Positions 37,033 to 44,118 of a stretch of DNA of 52,999 bases are shown here, in pieces. Source of the stretch: UBA940 sp031547885 (lineage in GTDB: Bacteria > Bacteroidota > Bacteroidia > Bacteroidales > Rikenellaceae); assembly GCA_031547885.1 (NCBI GenBank), contig JAVBRO010000026.1, forward strand, positions 1 to 52,999, read 5' to 3'. Within the stretch, counting starts at the first letter, position 1. Each line of letters opens with the position of its first letter. The position numbers and the translations under genes were made by a program. The notes beneath the pieces are model-generated. The model was given only the letters and a program-made list of their open reading frames with translations. It had not been told where the DNA came from and made no database searches.

Positions 37033-37613
37033 TATCTTAGCTTTTTATCTATTTCATTCACTGCGGCCGCAAGTTCCGCGATGCTGCCGGCGTTGTGTAT
37101 AACATAGTCGGCCCGGGCCTCGCGGGCGCTGTCGGTCAGTTGGTTGGCGATGCGGTCCATTACCGACTGGCGGCTCACCCCGTCGCGCGATGCCACCCTG
37201 GCGATGCGCACCTCTTCCGGCGCCGAAACCGTCACTACCTTCTCCACAAGCCTGTCAAAGCCGCTTTCGAACAGGATCGCGCTCTCCATTATGACGTAAG
37301 GAAAACAGGAATTGGACATGGCCCACGCATCGAAATCGAGCGCAACGGCGGGATGGACTATTCCGTTAAGCGAAGCGAGCAGCATCTTGTCGCCGAAAAC
37401 CCTGGATGCGACGAACGCGCGGTCGATAACCCCGTCCCGATATGCCTGTGCCCCGAAAAGCGCGGTAATGGCCTGTTTAATGCCGCCGTCGCCGTTCATC
37501 AGCTCTTTGGCCCTGCCGTCGGAATCGTACACGGGAATACCCAGCGCGGCGAAAAGCGCGCAAACACGGCTTTTGCCGCTGCCTATCCCCCCTGTTACTC
37601 CGACTCTTGTCAT
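37032..37613 (-). CDS. coaE: Dephospho-CoA kinase
   Basis: It makes the last step of coenzyme A synthesis. The 193 residues have the P-loop GVTGGIGSGKS (5-15), the substrate segment YDSDGRAKEL and the lid with RVASRDGVSRQSV. It overlaps ybbR upstream and folP downstream by one base each (TAATG at both ends). Confidence 0.94.
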   Translation of the reverse strand: MTRVGVTGGIGSGKSRVCALFAALGIPVYDSDGRAKELMNGDGGIKQAITALFGAQAYRDGVIDRAFVASRVFGDKMLLASLNGIVHPAVALDFDAWAMSNSCFPYVIMESAILFESGFDRLVEKVVTVSAPEEVRIARVASRDGVSRQSVMDRIANQLTDSAREARADYVIHNAGSIAELAAAVNEIDKKLR

Positions 37614-38113
37614 TATTCCATTAATACGGGAGTTTCTTTTATTTCAGAATCTACTTCCTGCCGCAGTTTTTCACGCCTCTCCTTTCTTGTCTCCTTCTCC
37701 TCTTCAGGCTCGGGTATGAAGTCGGGGGCGTCGATTATCTGCGTCACTTTCAGGTCGCTGGCCTTGGCGTCTATGGCCCTTTGCAGCGATGCCGGAGTGA
37801 TGGTCAGAGCGTCGGGATTATCCTTCGATTTGCGGACGGTGAGCTCGTCCATCTTGAGATTGATCTTACCTTTAAGCGAAAGTTTCTGGGCCATCAGGAC
37901 AGAACCCCGGCCGTTTATGACCGCCGTTACCCTGTATTTCTGCCCGTCGATGCGGACGTTCAGCGGCATCTCGACGTCGTAGTATTCGTAACTCAACTTG
38001 GTCATGTACCACAGAAGGAACGACCCCAGCAGGATGATCAGGAACGCCGGCGAAAGAGCCTGCTGCACTATTCTCTTTATCCTCTCTCTGTTTATATTAA
38101 GCTTTTTCAGCAC
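37613..38113 (-). CDS. YbbR-like domain protein
   Basis: The 166 residues have a short cytoplasmic start, one transmembrane helix (LSPAFLIILLGSFLLWYMTKL) and an extracytoplasmic YbbR-like domain, then a charged C-terminal tail. The GTG at 38113 (VLKKLNINRER) is preferred because the promoter -7 box ends at 38131; the longer frame up to 38155 would start upstream of transcription. YbbR-type proteins are linked to cyclic-di-AMP regulation in other phyla, but no such link is visible here. Confidence 0.7.
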   Translation of the reverse strand: MLKKLNINRERIKRIVQQALSPAFLIILLGSFLLWYMTKLSYEYYDVEMPLNVRIDGQKYRVTAVINGRGSVLMAQKLSLKGKINLKMDELTVRKSKDNPDALTITPASLQRAIDAKASDLKVTQIIDAPDFIPEPEEEKETRKERREKLRQEVDSEIKETPVLME

Positions 38114-38130
38114 ACTGTTCCTATTTTTTA

Positions 38131-38161
38131 CAAATATAATGCAAGCCGAGCGCAATGCAAG
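38131..38161 (-). promoter_or_regulatory. Promoter of the ybbR-coaE-folP-lolD operon
   Basis: Minus strand: CTTG (38161-38158), 19-bp spacer, TATATTTG (38138-38131). The -7 box is exact, the -33 box has one mismatch to TTTG, and the spacing is ideal. The whole promoter lies inside repeat copy B. Confidence 0.7.
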
Positions 38162-38203
38162 TTTACTTGAAATTGCCGGGGCGCAGCTTATATTCTACAA
38201 AGA
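38136..38203 (-). repeat. Dispersed hairpin/promoter repeat, copy B
   Basis: Minus strand: AAGCTGCGCCCCGGCAAT, hairpin CAAGTAAACTTG, then CGCTCGGCTTGCATTATATTTG. It shares order and flanking blocks with copy A (33761-33822). The ACTTG arm of the hairpin is also the -33 box, and the end of the repeat is the -7 box of the ybbR operon. Confidence 0.75.
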
Positions 38204-38255
38204 TAATATTTAATAATAAAAGAGAGAGCGGCCGCCGCAGAATTGTCCGGCTAAA

Positions 38256-38288
38256 ATTGTGCGGAGACAACGAAAGTTTTTAAATTTG
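38256..38288 (+). promoter_or_regulatory. Promoter of the second GNAT gene
   Basis: ATTG (38256-38259), 21-bp spacer, TAAATTTG (38281-38288): exact -7 and one-mismatch -33. Confidence 0.6.
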
Positions 38289-38310
38289 CACCTTGACAAA
38301 TGATAATACG

Positions 38311-38808
38311 ATGAAGTTCAGAGTAGCAACGACAGACGACTGCGCCACTATCAACGGGATAGCTTCCCGCATCTGGGCGCCGACATATTCGCATCTTATG
38401 AGTTCCGAACAGCTTGATTATATGTTTGATATGATGTACGCTCTGGAAAACCTGCGCAAGGCCATGACCGACGGCGGACAGACTTTCCTGATATTTTCGG
38501 ACGAGGGCGAAGATCTGGGCTACGTCTCCTACGAGACGCTCGAGAACCACGGCTATTATCTGCAGAAGATATACCTGCTGCCCGTGCGCCAGGGTAAAGG
38601 CAGCGGTCGGCGGATGCTCGAACTTTTTCTGGATCATCTTCGCGGGATCGACCCGCAGGCAGGGCGTCTGGGACTCAATGTGAACCGCGAGAACCGGAAA
38701 GCCATCGAATTTTACCAGCGTAACGGTTTCGAGATAGTCGGACGCCGAGACCACCCGATCGGCAACGGCTACTTCATGTACGACTACATTCTGGAACGTG
38801 ATATATGA
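38311..38808 (+). CDS. GNAT-family N-acetyltransferase
   Basis: The 165 residues include the acetyl-CoA loop VRQGKGSGRRML and the conserved LNVNRENRKAIEFYQRNGFEIVGR, a clear GNAT (PhnO/RimI-like) protein. The substrate is unknown. ATG 38311 (MKFRVATT) is chosen over an upstream TTG at 38293 because it fits the family start. It is a single-gene unit with its own promoter and terminator. Confidence 0.88.
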   Translation: MKFRVATTDDCATINGIASRIWAPTYSHLMSSEQLDYMFDMMYALENLRKAMTDGGQTFLIFSDEGEDLGYVSYETLENHGYYLQKIYLLPVRQGKGSGRRMLELFLDHLRGIDPQAGRLGLNVNRENRKAIEFYQRNGFEIVGRRDHPIGNGYFMYDYILERDI

Positions 38809-38831
38809 TGCTGTGGGATGACATTCAATAA

Positions 38832-38858
38832 AAAAGGACGCAACTAATTGCGTCCTTT
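38832..38858. terminator. Bidirectional terminator
   Basis: AAAAGGACGCAA-CTAA-TTGCGTCCTTTT serves the plus-strand GNAT gene and the convergent secG. Confidence 0.9.
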
Positions 38859-38881
38859 TAATTTTGACCAAAACGTTCAGA

Positions 38882-39250
38882 TTATTCGGCCGGAGTTTCT
38901 TCCGTAGCCGGAGTTCCTTCCGCGGGAACGTTCTGATAGTCGATCTGGTTGGGCATCACTTCCCTGCCGCCGTTCTCCATTTCGTTCATGATGGCCTTTT
39001 CGACACCGGTGCGGCTGCGTGCGATGTTCTCCTTGGGTATGGTCATAGTGGCCACGAGGCTGAGGACAAGTATTGTGAGTGCGAGTCCCCATGTCGATTT
39101 TTCAAGGAAATCGGCAGTCTGCCTGACGCCCATCACCTGGTTCGAGGCGCCGAAGTTAGCGGCCATGCCGCCTTTGGGATTCTGCGACAGGACTGCCAGG
39201 ATCAGCAGTATACTTGCGAAGAAAATCAGTACGATACAAGCTATATACAT
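38882..39250 (-). CDS. secG: Preprotein translocase subunit SecG
   Basis: A small accessory subunit of the SecYEG channel in the inner membrane. The 122 residues have two transmembrane helices (about 2-21 and 52-72) joined by the family loop LSQNPKGGMAANFGASNQVMGVRQT. The C-terminal tail after residue 80 is acidic and variable. It is the last gene of the sigma-54 activator-lptE-TPR-secG run. Confidence 0.93.
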   Translation of the reverse strand: MYIACIVLIFFASILLILAVLSQNPKGGMAANFGASNQVMGVRQTADFLEKSTWGLALTILVLSLVATMTIPKENIARSRTGVEKAIMNEMENGGREVMPNQIDYQNVPAEGTPATEETPAE

Positions 39251-39267
39251 CTTTCGTGTTTATTTAA

Positions 39268-39792
39268 TTATTTGTTGTTTTCCGTCTCTATCCGTGCGAT
39301 TGCGTCCGCAAAATAAATACTTTTTTCCGGATTAAGCAAACTTAATTTGCGATATATTTCTATGGCTTCGGCCGCAAGGCTCTGTGAGCGATAGATTTCT
39401 GCCAGTTCTTCGGTCAGCAGTTCGCCGTCGGGATCGTCGAAAGTATCCACGGTAAGAGCCTCTTCCACATCCGGATTGCCGTCGGGAACTATGCGGTAGC
39501 CGCCGTGTTCTAGGAACTTACCGATGAGATCGTCCTCGGCGGAAGCCGCTTCCGGCATTGCTTCCGGTTCCGAGGAAGGTTCGGCAGCCACATATGCGCG
39601 CTTCTTTTCAGCGGGCGGTACCGTCGGCCAGAACATCGCAGGCAGCTCTAGGCCCGGATCGTCCTCTCCCGTCAGCAGGCTTTTGGCCCGCCGCGCAGTT
39701 GTGAACCACTCGTACTGCTCTGTGAGGCGCGCGAGTTCCAGACGGCCTGCAGAGGGAGTGTTTCCCGCGATATATTCGTTGAACGGCAGCAT
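39268..39792 (-). CDS. Conserved TPR-like hypothetical protein
   Basis: The 174 residues have a helical N-terminus, an Ala/Glu/Pro-rich middle (about 65-90) and a C-terminal TPR-like helix pair (LAEIYRSQSLAAEAIEIYRKLSLLNPEKS). The function is unknown; no signal peptide is visible. It is joined to lptE by a TAATG overlap and lies 17 bp before secG, a placement that suggests an envelope-assembly helper. Confidence 0.6.
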   Translation of the reverse strand: MLPFNEYIAGNTPSAGRLELARLTEQYEWFTTARRAKSLLTGEDDPGLELPAMFWPTVPPAEKKRAYVAAEPSSEPEAMPEAASAEDDLIGKFLEHGGYRIVPDGNPDVEEALTVDTFDDPDGELLTEELAEIYRSQSLAAEAIEIYRKLSLLNPEKSIYFADAIARIETENNK

Positions 39793-40313
39793 TACCAGTT
39801 GGCCGCGCAGGCGTTGAAGATATTGTCGACCAGCGTCGTGACGATCTCATCTATAAGTCCGCCTTCGATGTTCTGCAGCAGCAGGTCGGCATTGTAGTCG
39901 GCAAAGGCGCTGAACGACTTGTTGAAGCTGTTTTGAGGTTCGATGACACTGTTGAAACGTACCTGTACGGTTATCGTAAGGCGGTTCTGCAGCGCGTATT
40001 CGTCGGCGGAGACCGATGTCGGGGCGGTCATGTAGCCCGTGATCTCGCCTTCTAGGGCAAAGTCCCCCTCTTCCCCTACCTGCGTAAGTTTTGTCTGACG
40101 CAGGAATCGGTCCTTCAGCGCTTCCGTGAAGGTGTTGCTGAGCGTGGGCGCGACCATCGCTGCGTTGTTTGGGAAATACTGGACGCTGAACGTCTTTGCG
40201 GCGGCCGGGATGGATGCCTGGTTGAATTTGTAGCTTATGACGCATCCGTTCACCGCGGCGGCGATGCCGATGAACGCAAATACGATCGCTATTCTATTGA
40301 GTCTCTGGTGCAT
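39792..40313 (-). CDS. lptE: LptE-like lipoprotein of the LPS assembly complex
   Basis: LptE plugs the LptD barrel that inserts lipopolysaccharide into the outer membrane. The 173 residues have a lipoprotein signal with the lipid Cys at C24 (AAVNGC) and the beta-alpha fold blocks SYKFNQASIPAAAKTFSV and NTFTEALKDRFLRQTKL typical of Bacteroidetes LptE. It starts 2 bp after the sigma-54 activator. Confidence 0.85.
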   Translation of the reverse strand: MHQRLNRIAIVFAFIGIAAAVNGCVISYKFNQASIPAAAKTFSVQYFPNNAAMVAPTLSNTFTEALKDRFLRQTKLTQVGEEGDFALEGEITGYMTAPTSVSADEYALQNRLTITVQVRFNSVIEPQNSFNKSFSAFADYNADLLLQNIEGGLIDEIVTTLVDNIFNACAANW

Positions 40314-40315
40314 TG

Positions 40316-41500
40316 TCAGTAATTTTCTATTCCGAGTTCCTTTATCTTGCGGTAGAGCGTGCGCTCCGAGATGAAAAGCATTTTGGCGGCCTCTTTGCGT
40401 TTTCCGCCGGTTTTTTGCAGAGCTTTCAGGATGGCTTCGCGCGTGGCTTCGTCTTTAGTCATTTCAGGCTGCGGGCCTTCGTCGCCCACTTCCTCGCTCT
40501 CGACGAAAGCGTCGTAATGCGAAGTTGCGGCTTTCGACGGCAGCAGTCCGGCTATCTCGTGCTTCTCCTCAAAGTTTTCGCTCTTCGATTTCAGTTCGTT
40601 AAGCGTGCGCTTTATCTCGATCACGTCGCTGCGCATGTCGAAAAGTATTCGGTAGAGAATCTCGCGCTCGCCGCCGAACGAGGTTCCGCCGCCGAAACCG
40701 GCTGTTGGCGCTGGCGTATGTTCCGCGGGAAGGTATTTACGTAGTATCTGTTCGGTGATGGTGCGGGTCTCCTCGACCGCCGATATCTGTTCGGCCACGT
40801 TCTTCAACTGGCGTACATTTCCCGGCCAGGAGTACTCTTCCAGGGCCTTGCGCGCGCCTTCGTCGAGCGTGATTGCCGGCATGCGGTACTGGTTGGCTAT
40901 GTCCGACGCGAACTTGCGGAAGAGCAGGTAGATATCCTCGCGGCGTTCGCGCAGCGGCGGAACGACGATGGGCACAGTGTTGAGACGGTAGTAGAGGTCC
41001 TCGCGGAAACGCCCGGCGGCGATGGTTTCAGGCAGGTTTTTGTTGGTGGCGGCCACCACCCTCACGTCGGTCTTCTGGGTTTTGGCCGACCCGACGCGCA
41101 TGAATTCGCCCGTCTGTAACACCCGCAGCAGGCGCACCTGCGTCGAAAGCGGCAGTTCGGCCACTTCGTCGAGGAAGATAGTCCCGCCGTTGGCCTCTTC
41201 AAAATACCCTTTGCGCGCTTCGACGGCACCGGTGAAAGCGCCTTTCTCGTGCCCGAAAAGCTCCGAATCTATCGTGCCCTCGGGGATCGCGCCGCAGTTG
41301 ACCGCTACGTATTTATTGTGTTTTCGGGGGCTGAAGGCGTGGATGACCTGCGGAAAAAACTCCTTGCCGGTGCCGCTCTCGCCCGCGGCCAGCACCGACA
41401 GGTCGGTGGGAGCCACGCGGAGCGCGACCTCGAGCGCCTGATTCATCTTTTCGCTCGTGCCTATGATCCCGAAACGTTGTTTTACAGATTGAATGTCCAT
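40316..41500 (-). CDS. Sigma-54-dependent transcriptional activator without a sensor domain
   Basis: The 394 residues are an AAA+ activator with Walker A GESGTGKE (40-47), the sigma-54 contact loop GAFTGA (87-92), a sensor II region and a Fis-type helix-turn-helix at the C-terminus (about 350-392). Nothing precedes the AAA+ domain except about 15 residues, so there is no receiver, GAF or PAS domain. Activity may be controlled by level or by an unknown partner. It leads the run into lptE. A weak ATCTTTTG box lies upstream. Confidence 0.92.
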   Translation of the reverse strand: MDIQSVKQRFGIIGTSEKMNQALEVALRVAPTDLSVLAAGESGTGKEFFPQVIHAFSPRKHNKYVAVNCGAIPEGTIDSELFGHEKGAFTGAVEARKGYFEEANGGTIFLDEVAELPLSTQVRLLRVLQTGEFMRVGSAKTQKTDVRVVAATNKNLPETIAAGRFREDLYYRLNTVPIVVPPLRERREDIYLLFRKFASDIANQYRMPAITLDEGARKALEEYSWPGNVRQLKNVAEQISAVEETRTITEQILRKYLPAEHTPAPTAGFGGGTSFGGEREILYRILFDMRSDVIEIKRTLNELKSKSENFEEKHEIAGLLPSKAATSHYDAFVESEEVGDEGPQPEMTKDEATREAILKALQKTGGKRKEAAKMLFISERTLYRKIKELGIENY

Positions 41501-41530
41501 TTTTATTTCTTCTGCAAATCAAAAGATTGA

Positions 41531-41676
41531 TTTGGACTAAAGCCCCTGATAAATTAGAGGCGCTCCATCCGTTGGCTGAAGCCAACGGCAATGAAGAAGG
41601 ACATTCTCCAAAATCATTGCCGTCTGCTTTAGCTGACGGATATAGAGTGAAACCAATTGCATGGTTTTAGCCCAAT
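41531..41676. repeat. 146-bp composite inverted-repeat element
   Basis: The ends TTTGGACTAAAGCCCC and ATGGTTTTAGCCCAAT pair at most positions. Inside lie two facing copies (41567-41594 and 41614-41641) of a 28-bp unit, ATCCGT-n-AGCTgAAGC-n-ACGGCAATGA, which pair at 23 of 28 positions. The same unit occurs once more at 50625-50653. The element fills most of the 209-bp gap before the sigma-54 activator and has no reading frame. Confidence 0.75.
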
Positions 41677-41709
41677 GTAATAAAAAATATTTTCAACTAT
41701 TGATTCACA

Positions 41710-42417
41710 TTATTTATTCAGGAACGGCATGTTGCCCGTCGAGAGGCCGAATATCATTACGAAAATGGCTATTACCGCCACGACGATCGCTACGATCAGC
41801 AGTGTGTCGGGTTTCGACTTCTTGCTTTTTCTGCGTGACGCCTGGGTTGGTCTCTGCGGTTCTCTGCGGGGTTCCGGCCTCTCGGGTCTTTCGGATACCC
41901 GCCTCGGCTCCGGTCTCTCGGAGATGCGGCCGGGTTCGGGCTCTGCCGGGACGCGCTGTTCCTGTCTCACAGTCTGTTTTTTGACCGGCTGCGGCGTTGA
42001 CCGTGCAGCTGTTTCCTCTGCCGGTTTTGTCTCTACCGCAGGCTTTTCTTCCTTGAAAAGTTGTTCCTGCACGGGATTTTCCTTCACCTTCGACTGTTTC
42101 GCCTGCGGCGTGTAATCGAACTGGTAGAGTCCCTTGTCGTCGAGGAACATCGTCCCGAAACCGTCGACGGGCGCGCTGCCATTCTTTTCGATGTTGTTCT
42201 TCGTCTCGAAAATGAAGCGGTCTACGAGCGCCATGGCTTCGACTTCGCCGTAATTGCCGTAGTCTTCCACGAGTTCGCGCAGTTTGCCGTCGTCCTTGCG
42301 CAGCAGGTCGACGAAAATGACGTCGCCCGAATCCTTGCGCATAAAGGTCCCGAATCCCGGAACGGTGAGCTTTTTGTTGCCCGCCTCGATGTAGTCCCTG
42401 ATGACTTTTCCTACCAT
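41710..42417 (-). CDS. HU-domain protein with a C-terminal transmembrane anchor
   Basis: The 235 residues start with an HU/CCDC81-type DNA-binding region with two beta-arm motifs (KLTVPGFGTFMRK at about 14-27 and PVDGFGTMFLDDKG at about 82-96). A Pro/Glu/Arg-rich linker (about 105-200) and one transmembrane helix (TLLIVAIVVAVIAIFVMIFG, about 205-225) follow. Such proteins could tether DNA or the nucleoid to the inner membrane. A near-consensus -7 box (TAATTTTA, 42457-42450) lies upstream. Function is inferred from domains only. Confidence 0.8.
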   Translation of the reverse strand: MVGKVIRDYIEAGNKKLTVPGFGTFMRKDSGDVIFVDLLRKDDGKLRELVEDYGNYGEVEAMALVDRFIFETKNNIEKNGSAPVDGFGTMFLDDKGLYQFDYTPQAKQSKVKENPVQEQLFKEEKPAVETKPAEETAARSTPQPVKKQTVRQEQRVPAEPEPGRISERPEPRRVSERPERPEPRREPQRPTQASRRKSKKSKPDTLLIVAIVVAVIAIFVMIFGLSTGNMPFLNK

Positions 42418-42530
42418 GATCTGCTGGTTTACCAGTTTGATTTAGCGTGTAAAATTAACGATTATTCACAGATTTACATATACGTGAACTACTTTTTGGT
42501 GAAATTATTGTAATTGTCCGAAAGATTTAC

Positions 42531-42538
42531 ATACTTTG
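42531..42538 (+). promoter_or_regulatory. Near-consensus -7 box before the upstream ORF
   Basis: ATACTTTG with ATTG 20 bp upstream (42507-42510). Transcription would start near 42542, a few bases before the small ORF's ATG. Confidence 0.4.
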
Positions 42539-42547
42539 CGTCCTTAA

Positions 42548-42634
42548 ATGAAAACAAATCCGGGTGAGCCACTTCGGAATGTTTTCTACAAACCAATCGA
42601 GTCGGATGTTTTATTATCTGGTAGACCGAAGTGA
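42548..42634 (+). CDS. 28-codon upstream ORF overlapping the decarboxylase start
   Basis: ATG 42548 opens a 28-residue frame (MKTNPGEPLRNV..., ending LLSGRPK) whose TGA at 42632-42634 overlaps the GTG start at 42631-42633 of the next gene. It begins almost at the predicted transcription start. It could be a leader peptide controlling the decarboxylase, or a chance frame. No known leader-peptide family is recognised. Confidence 0.4.
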   Translation: MKTNPGEPLRNVFYKPIESDVLLSGRPK

Positions 42635-44025
42635 AAAACAAGTACATCGACCTTATCGAACAGACGTTCGAGTTTCCGCAGGATGAGTTCACTGTAGAGG
42701 ATAACGAACTCAATTTCCACGATGTCCCGCTCATGGACATCATCAAACAGTACGGCACCCCGCTCAAGATCACCTATCTGCCCCGTATATCGCAGCAGAT
42801 AAACAAGGCCAAGCGCCTGTTCAACGTGGCGATGGCGAAGGTCGATTACCGAGGGACGTACAACTACTCGTACTGCACCAAGAGTTCGCATTTTTCGTTT
42901 GTCCTGGAAGAGGCGCTGAAAAACGATATCCATCTGGAAACGTCGTCAGCCTACGATATCCACATCATCAACGCGCTCTATGAAGAGGGGCTGATCGAGA
43001 AGAATACCTATATCATATGCAACGGGTTCAAGCGTCCGCAGTACGTCGAGAACATCGCGATGCTTGTAAATTCGGGTTTCGAAAACACCGTCCCAATCAT
43101 CGACAACAAGGAGGAACTGGAGCTGTTCGAAGGAGTTCTGGAGAAGAAATGCAAGATCGGCATCCGCATCGCGGCCGAGGAAGAACCCAAGTTCGACTTC
43201 TATACTTCGCGCCTCGGCATCCGCTACAACGAGATCATCGAGTACTACAAGCAGAAGATCAAACCGAACAAAAAATACGAGATGAAGATGCTCCACTTCT
43301 TCATCAACACCGGAATCAAGGACACGGCGTACTACTGGAACGAGTTGAACCGCTGCGTCAACCTCTACTGCGAACTGAAGAAGATCTGCCCCGAACTCGA
43401 CTCGCTCAACATCGGCGGCGGCTTCCCGGTGAAGACCTCGCTCGGTTTCGAGTTCGACTATGAGTACATGGCCGAGGAGATCGTGGCGCAGATAAAGAAC
43501 GTCTGCAACATGCACGGAATCGAAGAGCCTAATCTTTTTACAGAATTCGGTTCGTTCACGGTGGGCGAAAGCGGCGCGGTGCTCTACTCGATAGTCAACC
43601 AGAAGCAGCAGAACGACCGCGAGTTCTGGTACATGATCGACTCTTCGATCATCACGACCCTGCCCGACACCTGGGGCATCCACCAGCGCTACATCATGCT
43701 GGCGGTCAACAACTGGGACAAAGAATATCAGAGGGTTTTCCTGGGCGGCCTTACGTGCGACAGCGAGGATTATTACAGCGGCGAGGCGCACACCAACGCC
43801 ATCTTCCTGCCGAAACTCACCGCGGGCGAACCTCAGTACATCGGGTTCTTCCACACGGGGGCGTATCAGGAGTCGCTGGGCGGTTTCGGCGGCATCCAGC
43901 ACTGCCTTATCCCCGCACCCAAGCACATCATCATCGACCGCGACAAGGGCGACACGGAGTACTACACGCGCCTCTTCGCAAAGGAACAGAGCTACCGCTC
44001 GATGATGCGGATACTCGGGTATTAA
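42631..44025 (+). CDS. Arginine/ornithine decarboxylase-like PLP enzyme (alanine-racemase fold)
   Basis: It likely makes a polyamine precursor by decarboxylating a basic amino acid. The 464 residues are a fold-type III PLP enzyme of the form common in Bacteroidetes: YCTKSSHFSF with the PLP lysine K84, GGGFPVKTS for phosphate binding and TCDSEDYY with the catalytic Cys at about C376. Arginine is the usual annotation for this family, but ornithine or a carboxy-polyamine cannot be excluded. Only GTG 42631 can start it, because an in-frame TAG lies nine bases upstream. It is preceded by the overlapping small ORF. Confidence 0.85.
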   Translation: MKNKYIDLIEQTFEFPQDEFTVEDNELNFHDVPLMDIIKQYGTPLKITYLPRISQQINKAKRLFNVAMAKVDYRGTYNYSYCTKSSHFSFVLEEALKNDIHLETSSAYDIHIINALYEEGLIEKNTYIICNGFKRPQYVENIAMLVNSGFENTVPIIDNKEELELFEGVLEKKCKIGIRIAAEEEPKFDFYTSRLGIRYNEIIEYYKQKIKPNKKYEMKMLHFFINTGIKDTAYYWNELNRCVNLYCELKKICPELDSLNIGGGFPVKTSLGFEFDYEYMAEEIVAQIKNVCNMHGIEEPNLFTEFGSFTVGESGAVLYSIVNQKQQNDREFWYMIDSSIITTLPDTWGIHQRYIMLAVNNWDKEYQRVFLGGLTCDSEDYYSGEAHTNAIFLPKLTAGEPQYIGFFHTGAYQESLGGFGGIQHCLIPAPKHIIIDRDKGDTEYYTRLFAKEQSYRSMMRILGY

Positions 44026-44078
44026 GCCTGAGATGTAAATAACTCCCTTTTGGGGGTAGGAAAAGAGGGGATCATACG

Positions 44079-44086
44079 GTAGTTTT
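44079..44086 (+). promoter_or_regulatory. Promoter -7 box of the lipoprotein gene
   Basis: TAGTTTTG matches TAnnTTTG exactly, predicted start near 44090, 29 nt before the ATG. Confidence 0.55.
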
Positions 44087-44118
44087 GTTTCGAGTAATAC
44101 AACCTAAACAAAAACCAT

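Noticed and set aside
41531..41676. Insertion sequence
   Set aside because: There is no transposase reading frame and the element is too short; it is at most a non-autonomous element.
42448..42630. Riboswitch upstream of the decarboxylase
   Set aside because: The sequence is A/T-rich with no conserved stem set I recognise. The small ORF is the only structured feature.
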